A DNA stretch of 64,000 nucleotides, taken from Shewanella saliphila. GTDB taxonomy: Bacteria; Pseudomonadota; Gammaproteobacteria; Enterobacterales; Shewanellaceae. Location of the stretch: positions 1 to 64,000 of the forward strand of contig NZ_BMQV01000024.1 of NCBI RefSeq assembly GCF_014648295.1. Reading direction: 5' to 3'. Shown piece after piece: positions 58,220 to 64,000 of this stretch; position 1 is the stretch's first letter; each line of letters begins with the position of its first letter. Both the position numbers and the translations under genes were made by a program. The notes under the pieces were generated by a model. The model was not told the DNA's origin and made no database searches. It saw nothing but the letters and a program-made list of their open reading frames with translations.

Positions 58220-58243
58220 AAAGGAGGCTTAGCCTCCTTTTTT
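58220..58243 (+). terminator. Intrinsic terminator after smg
   Basis: AAAGGAGGC / GCCTCCTTT with a TTA loop and six T. Confidence 0.8.
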
Positions 58244-58275
58244 AGGTCTATAGAATATTATTCATTGAGAGCACC

Positions 58276-58839
58276 ATGTCGAAAATTGATCAACAGCTGT
58301 TTACTGTTCACGAACATGCACTGGAGAAAGAGTTTGAGCTTTGTCCTGTTTGTGGTTCAGAGCTGTCGGTTAAGCACAGTAAGCATGGCAGTTTTGTTGG
58401 CTGTAATAATTATCCTACGTGCGATTATACACGGCCTTTAGTGCAGCATGAGTCAATTGAAACGCAAGTGATCAGTGGTTCTCAATGCCCGCAATGTGGT
58501 CATGAGTTAGCGGTAAAGTCTGGGCGGTTTGGTATCTTTATTGGTTGTACCAATTATCCTGAGTGTACTCATATTGAAAAACATGATCACAGCAGTGAGG
58601 TTGAGAAAATTACCTGTCCTCAATGCAGTAAAGGTCATTTAGAATCTCGAACTAGCCGTTATGGAAAAACTTTTTTTGCTTGTAGTGCCTACCCTAAATG
58701 CAAGTTTATCGTAAACTATCCTCCATATAATGAGTCCTGTCCTGAATGCGGCTTTGGGATTTTAGTTGAACGAAAAGGCGCAGCAGGCAGCCGTCTTGAG
58801 TGTCCGCAAAAATCCTGTAATTATAAGCGAGCCTTATAG
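58276..58839 (+). CDS. Topoisomerase I-type zinc-ribbon protein (YrdD-like)
   Basis: The 187 residues consist of four tandem C4 zinc ribbons of the topoisomerase I C-terminal type, each Cys-x2-Cys then Cys-x(5)-Cys or similar ('CPVCGSEL', 'CPQCGHEL', 'CPQCSKGH', 'CPECGFGI', with 'FVGCNNYPTCDYTRP' between). There is no catalytic topoisomerase domain. E. coli YrdD sits in the same place before tsaC. It probably binds single-stranded nucleic acid; this is inference. Confidence 0.92.
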   Translation: MSKIDQQLFTVHEHALEKEFELCPVCGSELSVKHSKHGSFVGCNNYPTCDYTRPLVQHESIETQVISGSQCPQCGHELAVKSGRFGIFIGCTNYPECTHIEKHDHSSEVEKITCPQCSKGHLESRTSRYGKTFFACSAYPKCKFIVNYPPYNESCPECGFGILVERKGAAGSRLECPQKSCNYKRAL

Positions 58840-58878
58840 TTCGTTGTCATTACCAATAATCTAATGAAAGGAAATCCA

Positions 58879-60382
<1,504 letters not shown>

Positions 60383-60409
60383 GATTACCCGATGATATCG
60401 CGCGGACCG

Positions 60410-60844
60410 TTATCGGTTGCGCATATTGTCTGCTAAGGTCGAAATAGCCTGAATAATCACTTGTTGATGTTCAGGCTTTTTTATACAGTTTTCAATGGCG
60501 GCACGCATGCAGATTAACCATTGATCCCGCATTGATTCGTCAATTGCAAAAGGCATGTGCCTAGCTCTAAGCGCAGGATGACCATATTTTTGTTGGTATA
60601 GCTGCGGCCCACCAAGCCAGCCACTTAAAAATTCATATAATTTTTGTTCAGAGTCAGCAATGGGAGAGCGATGTATGGCGAGTAAGCTTTGAGTTTCAGG
60701 CCGAGTTTGCATTTGCTGATAAAAGTCATGGGCAATAGCGCGGATGACTTTATCGCCACCAATCAAACCATAGGCGTTAGATTGCGTGCTATCTCTGTCA
60801 TCGTTTGTTTGCGGTTTAGCGAATAATCTACGTAACCAGTTCAT
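60410..60844 (-). CDS. Group II truncated hemoglobin
   Basis: The 144-residue protein has a group II (TrHbO-type) globin fold with 'YGLIGGDKVIRAIAHDFYQQM', 'KLYEFLSGWLGGPQLYQQKYGHPALRARH' (containing the proximal His) and the C-terminal 'DQWLICMRAAIE' helix. The preceding 20 residues are a variable extension. It probably binds O2 or NO. It is a single gene beside hemF. Confidence 0.92.
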   Translation of the reverse strand: MNWLRRLFAKPQTNDDRDSTQSNAYGLIGGDKVIRAIAHDFYQQMQTRPETQSLLAIHRSPIADSEQKLYEFLSGWLGGPQLYQQKYGHPALRARHMPFAIDESMRDQWLICMRAAIENCIKKPEHQQVIIQAISTLADNMRNR

Positions 60845-61003
60845 CGTTTCGTGTGGTTAAGAATGTTGCGGCCATTATATCTAATCCAACGCCGTATAGA
60901 ATGATTTTGTTATTAACGTTTTGATACCAATTATTTAACGATTACGCTGTATTTCAGTAGGTAACTTGGTTAGATTGGTCGCAAAATAAGAAAGGAGATC
61001 CCA

Positions 61004-62386
61004 ATGGCCAAACAAATGTCAGCTTTGGTTGCGGTGGCGTTATCTGCTGCAATAGTCGGTTGTAGCCCTGCAGAACAACAAGATCCACAAGTGACTATCA
61101 ATGCTAATCCATATCCTAGCACCTATCAGATATTACCGAATTCAACGACATTACTTAAAAATGCCATTGTATTAACCGGTACTGGTGAGCGTCTTGAAGA
61201 TGCTGACGTGTTAATTAAAGACGGCAAGATAAGCGCAGTAGGCCAGCAGCTTGTTGCTGACGGCGCGGCGGTTGTTGATGCTACAGGCAAGTGGATTACT
61301 CCTGGTATTATTGATGTGCATTCACACTTAGGTGTTTATCCAAGCCCCAATGCAGAGTCTCATAATGACGGTAATGAAATGACCAACCCTGTTACGGCTG
61401 AGGTTTGGGCTGAGCACAGCGTATGGCCACAGGATCCTGGCTTTAACCGTGCTCGAGAGGGCGGTATCACCACTCTGCAAATTTTACCCGGCTCTGCTAA
61501 CTTAATTGGTGGGCGTGGGGTGACATTAAAAAATGTCCCAGCGGCAACAATGCAGGCGATGAAATTCCCTCAGGCACCTTACGGATTAAAGATGGCTTGT
61601 GGTGAAAACCCTAAAAATCTTTATGGTAGCCGTAAAGAATTGCCCATGACTCGTATGGGTAATATGGCAGGCTACCGTACTGCGTTTATCCAAGCCACTG
61701 AGTACAAACGTGCGTGGGATAAATACGAAGCAGACTACGCCGCAGGTAAAAATCCTGTTGCGCCAGAGCGCGACTTAATGAAAGACACCCTTAAAGGCGT
61801 GCTTGAAGGCGATATTCTCATTCATAACCACTGCTACAAAGCCGAAGAAATGGCAATGATGATCGACTTAGGCAAAGAGTTTGGGTATCACGCAGGGACA
61901 TTCCATCACGCAGTTGAAGCTTACAAAATTGCAGACTTATTGGCTGAAAATGGCAACTGTGCCGCAATGTGGCCAGACTGGTGGGGCTTTAAGCTCGAAG
62001 CTTACGACATGGTGCTAGAAAATGTGGCCATGGTTGATGCGGTTAAAAACTCATGTGCCATTGTGCATTCTGACTCGGGTGTCACCATTCAACGTTTAAA
62101 CCAAGAAACCGCTAAAATTATGCACGCCGCAAATGACAATGGTTTTGAGTTAGCAGAACAACATGTGATTGGCTGGATTACCTCAAATGCCGCTAAATCA
62201 TTAGGCATTGAAGATAAAACTGGCTCACTCGAGCCGGGTAAAAATGCAGATGTGGTGATTTGGAATACCAATCCGTTTAGTGTGTATGCTCAAGCTGAAA
62301 AGGTGTTTATTGATGGTGCCAAAGTATATGACCGCCAAGACCCAGCCTATCAGGCGCAAAGTGACTTTATGTTAGGTCAACAATAA
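61004..62386 (+). CDS. Amidohydrolase-family lipoprotein (metal site intact)
   Basis: The 460-residue protein has an N-terminal lipoprotein signal with Cys20 in 'SAAIVGCSP'. The catalytic barrel carries 'PGIIDVHSHLGVYP' (HxH), 'ILIHNHCYKAEEM', 'YHAGTFHHAVEAYKI' and 'IVHSDSG' (catalytic Asp), so the metal-ligand set appears complete. It is related to imidazolonepropionase/dihydroorotase-like hydrolases of unknown substrate. It lies 11 bases before the second amidohydrolase-like gene; the two are one operon. Confidence 0.9.
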   Translation: MAKQMSALVAVALSAAIVGCSPAEQQDPQVTINANPYPSTYQILPNSTTLLKNAIVLTGTGERLEDADVLIKDGKISAVGQQLVADGAAVVDATGKWITPGIIDVHSHLGVYPSPNAESHNDGNEMTNPVTAEVWAEHSVWPQDPGFNRAREGGITTLQILPGSANLIGGRGVTLKNVPAATMQAMKFPQAPYGLKMACGENPKNLYGSRKELPMTRMGNMAGYRTAFIQATEYKRAWDKYEADYAAGKNPVAPERDLMKDTLKGVLEGDILIHNHCYKAEEMAMMIDLGKEFGYHAGTFHHAVEAYKIADLLAENGNCAAMWPDWWGFKLEAYDMVLENVAMVDAVKNSCAIVHSDSGVTIQRLNQETAKIMHAANDNGFELAEQHVIGWITSNAAKSLGIEDKTGSLEPGKNADVVIWNTNPFSVYAQAEKVFIDGAKVYDRQDPAYQAQSDFMLGQQ

Positions 62387-62397
62387 GGAGCAAGACA

Positions 62398-63654
62398 ATG
62401 ACATTATTTACTCAATCAGCGCTTGCTTTGAGCCTATCTATTAGTTTGGCATTTGGGGCGAATTTGGCTCAAGCGGACAGCCTAGCGATTATCAATGCCA
62501 CAGTGCATACCGCAACCGAACAGGGCGTGTTAAACAATGCCACTGTGGTGATCGAAAACGGTACAATTACTGCCATTAATCCCGACAATCCCCAAGCCGA
62601 CAGTGTTATTGATGCCAAAGGAGCCACGTTAACCCCAGGGTTTATTGCTGCAATGAATGACATGGGCTTGGTTGAAGTCGGTGCGGTAGCAACCTCTCGT
62701 GATGCCAGAGATAAAGAAGCCGATATCGGTTTTGAACCTAGCTTTGCGTTTAATCCTCTTGCGAGCACCATTCCGTTTGCTCGCAAGGGTGGGATTACTC
62801 GTAACATTGTCACATCAGGCGGCGGAGAGAGTATTTTTGCCGGTCAAACATTTGTGGTCGATTTAAGCGGCGATTTTGATAGCGTTATCGCAAACAACAC
62901 CGGCTTATATGTTGAGTTAGGCGCAACCGATGACGGTTCGCGCGCCATGGGAATGCAGCAGCTTATACATCAGCTTGAAGATACCCAAAAAACACTCACC
63001 AAAGCCAAAAAAGCCAATAAGTCAGATAAAGATGATAGCGATGAGCCGAGTCGTGAGGATAGCATCATTACGGCAGTATTATCCGGTGATATCCCGTTGA
63101 TTGTGGCTGTTGACCGTGCAAGCGACATTATTCATTTAATTAAGCTTAAACAAGACTTCGAGCTGGATTTGATTATTGTTAATGGTGCCGATGCCGTTTT
63201 AGTTGCAGAGCCATTAGCCCAAGCCAATATTCCGGTTGTTATTGATGCGATGCGCAATCTGCCAGAGAGTTTTGATTCGCTACATAACTCTCTTGAAAAT
63301 GCCGGTAAGCTGGCAAAAGCAGGTGTCAAAGTGGCTATTGCCTTACCCGGTGACAGTCATAGCGTTTATGCATTACGTTATAGTGCGGGTAATGCAGTTG
63401 CTAATGGCATGGATTACAACGATGCGTTAGCGGCATTGACGGCCAACATTGCAGATATTTTTCATCTAGACAGTGGGCGTATTGCAGTGGGTAAGCCTGC
63501 TGATTTAGTATTGTGGAGTGGCGACCCGTTTGAATTTAGCACCAGCATTGAAAAAATGTGGATAGCAGGTGAAGAGCAATCTTTGCAAAGTCGACAAGAT
63601 GAGTTACGAGATCGCTACTTGAAAAAAACCGATATGCCAGCCGCGTATCGTTAA
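62398..63654 (+). CDS. Exported amidohydrolase-like protein with degenerate metal site
   Basis: The 418-residue protein has a signal peptide ('LALSLSISLAFGANLAQA|D'). The amidohydrolase fold is kept, but the HxH motif is replaced by 'PGFIAAMNDMGL', and later His and Asp ligands are replaced ('IVAVDRASDI', 'IIVNGADA'). A Lys- and Asp-rich insertion lies at about 199-221. It keeps the terminal 'GRIAVGKPADLVLWSGDPFEF'. It is probably an inactive partner of the upstream protein; this is inference. aroE follows 31 bases later. Confidence 0.88.
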   Translation: MTLFTQSALALSLSISLAFGANLAQADSLAIINATVHTATEQGVLNNATVVIENGTITAINPDNPQADSVIDAKGATLTPGFIAAMNDMGLVEVGAVATSRDARDKEADIGFEPSFAFNPLASTIPFARKGGITRNIVTSGGGESIFAGQTFVVDLSGDFDSVIANNTGLYVELGATDDGSRAMGMQQLIHQLEDTQKTLTKAKKANKSDKDDSDEPSREDSIITAVLSGDIPLIVAVDRASDIIHLIKLKQDFELDLIIVNGADAVLVAEPLAQANIPVVIDAMRNLPESFDSLHNSLENAGKLAKAGVKVAIALPGDSHSVYALRYSAGNAVANGMDYNDALAALTANIADIFHLDSGRIAVGKPADLVLWSGDPFEFSTSIEKMWIAGEEQSLQSRQDELRDRYLKKTDMPAAYR

Positions 63655-63685
63655 ATTGACTCAATACCAATGAAGAGAGTTTTTG

Positions 63686-64000
63686 ATGACCGATAAGTAT
63701 GCTGTATTTGGTAATCCGATTGCCCAAAGTAAGTCACCATTGATTCATAGCGAGTTTGCTAAACAAACTCAGCAAGATATGAGCTATGAAGCGATTTTGG
63801 CACCGGTAGATCAATTCTCTACTTCATTAACTGAGTTTTTTGCCAATGGTGGTAAAGGAGCCAATGTTACCGCGCCTTTTAAAGAGCAAGCGTTTGCCAT
63901 GTGCGATGAACTCAGTGATATGGCTAAGTTGGCAGGTGCGGTCAATACGCTGTTCAATTTGCCCAATGGTAAAATTGGTGGCGACAATACCGACGGTGTG
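63686..64000 (+). CDS. aroE: Shikimate dehydrogenase (3' end beyond the window)
   Basis: AroE reduces 3-dehydroshikimate to shikimate with NADPH. The first 105 codons contain '[17 protein letters not shown]' (substrate loop), the catalytic Lys66 in '[11 protein letters not shown]', 'LAGAVNTL' and 'GGDNTDGV' with the catalytic Asp. The start has GAGAG upstream. The gene is open at the window end. Confidence 0.96.
   Translation, partial: MTDKYAVFGNPIAQSKSPLIHSEFAKQTQQDMSYEAILAPVDQFSTSLTEFFANGGKGANVTAPFKEQAFAMCDELSDMAKLAGAVNTLFNLPNGKIGGDNTDGV

Overview
This window is chromosomal DNA from a marine gammaproteobacterium, most probably a Shewanella species. The case rests on gene order (glmS, a DeoR regulator, glmU, the atp operon, parBA, rsmG, mnmG, oriC, mioC, trmE, yidC, rnpA, rpmH, dnaA, dnaN, recF, gyrB, glyS/glyQ, tag, fadBA, pepQ, trkH, trkA, rsmB, fmt, def, dprA, smg, tsaC, hemF, aroE), on close protein similarity to that group as I remember it, and on moderate GC with dense GATC clusters typical of organisms that have Dam and SeqA. 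The genus is inferred; no database search was run. I saw no tRNA, rRNA or CRISPR array.

Layout. 1-1.6 kb is accessory DNA beyond the end of glmS. It holds the 5' end of an ISAs1-like transposase running off the window, a possible IS-disrupted ORF, and an orphan protein resembling the nuclease N-terminus of HsdR. 1.7-17.5 kb reads leftward: glmS-deoR, glmU, atpIBEFHAGDC, then mnmG-rsmG-parA-parB. 17.5-18.4 kb is an E. coli-like oriC between mnmG and mioC, with an AT-rich GATC array and three perfect DnaA boxes. 18.7-22.4 kb carries a formaldehyde-detoxification pair (frmA, fghA), a divergent LysR regulator and a DEDDh exonuclease. 22.4-26.2 kb is trmE and the yidC-yidD-rnpA-rpmH group. 26.4-32.8 kb is dnaA-dnaN-recF-gyrB, preceded by a second GATC/DnaA-box cluster. 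32.9-37.7 kb has an HDOD gene, glyS, glyQ and tag.

37.7-42.5 kb is the most unusual part. A roughly 290-bp intergenic element of nested hairpins is bounded by a 20-bp direct repeat. Three ParB-binding parS-like sites follow: one at the centre of a 32-bp perfect palindromic terminator, one inside a 1061-residue TolB/amidohydrolase gene, and one upstream of tusA and downstream of fadA. Together with parAB and oriC they suggest an origin-proximal segregation centromere.

42.5-64 kb contains fadBA with a PsrA-like palindrome, pepQ, yigZ, trkH-hemG, an ArsR repressor with the cysteine spacing of persulfide sensors, a second hemG-type gene, trkA-rsmB-fmt-def read leftward, a LysM gene-dprA-smg, a zinc-ribbon gene-tsaC-hemF, a truncated globin, two exported amidohydrolase-like proteins (the second without the usual metal ligands), and the start of aroE. 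Most of the window is core housekeeping DNA. The points worth following are the parS arrangement, the hairpin element, the missing ordinary start codon of dprA, the possible redox/heme/sulfur regulation around the two hemG genes, and the paired amidohydrolases.
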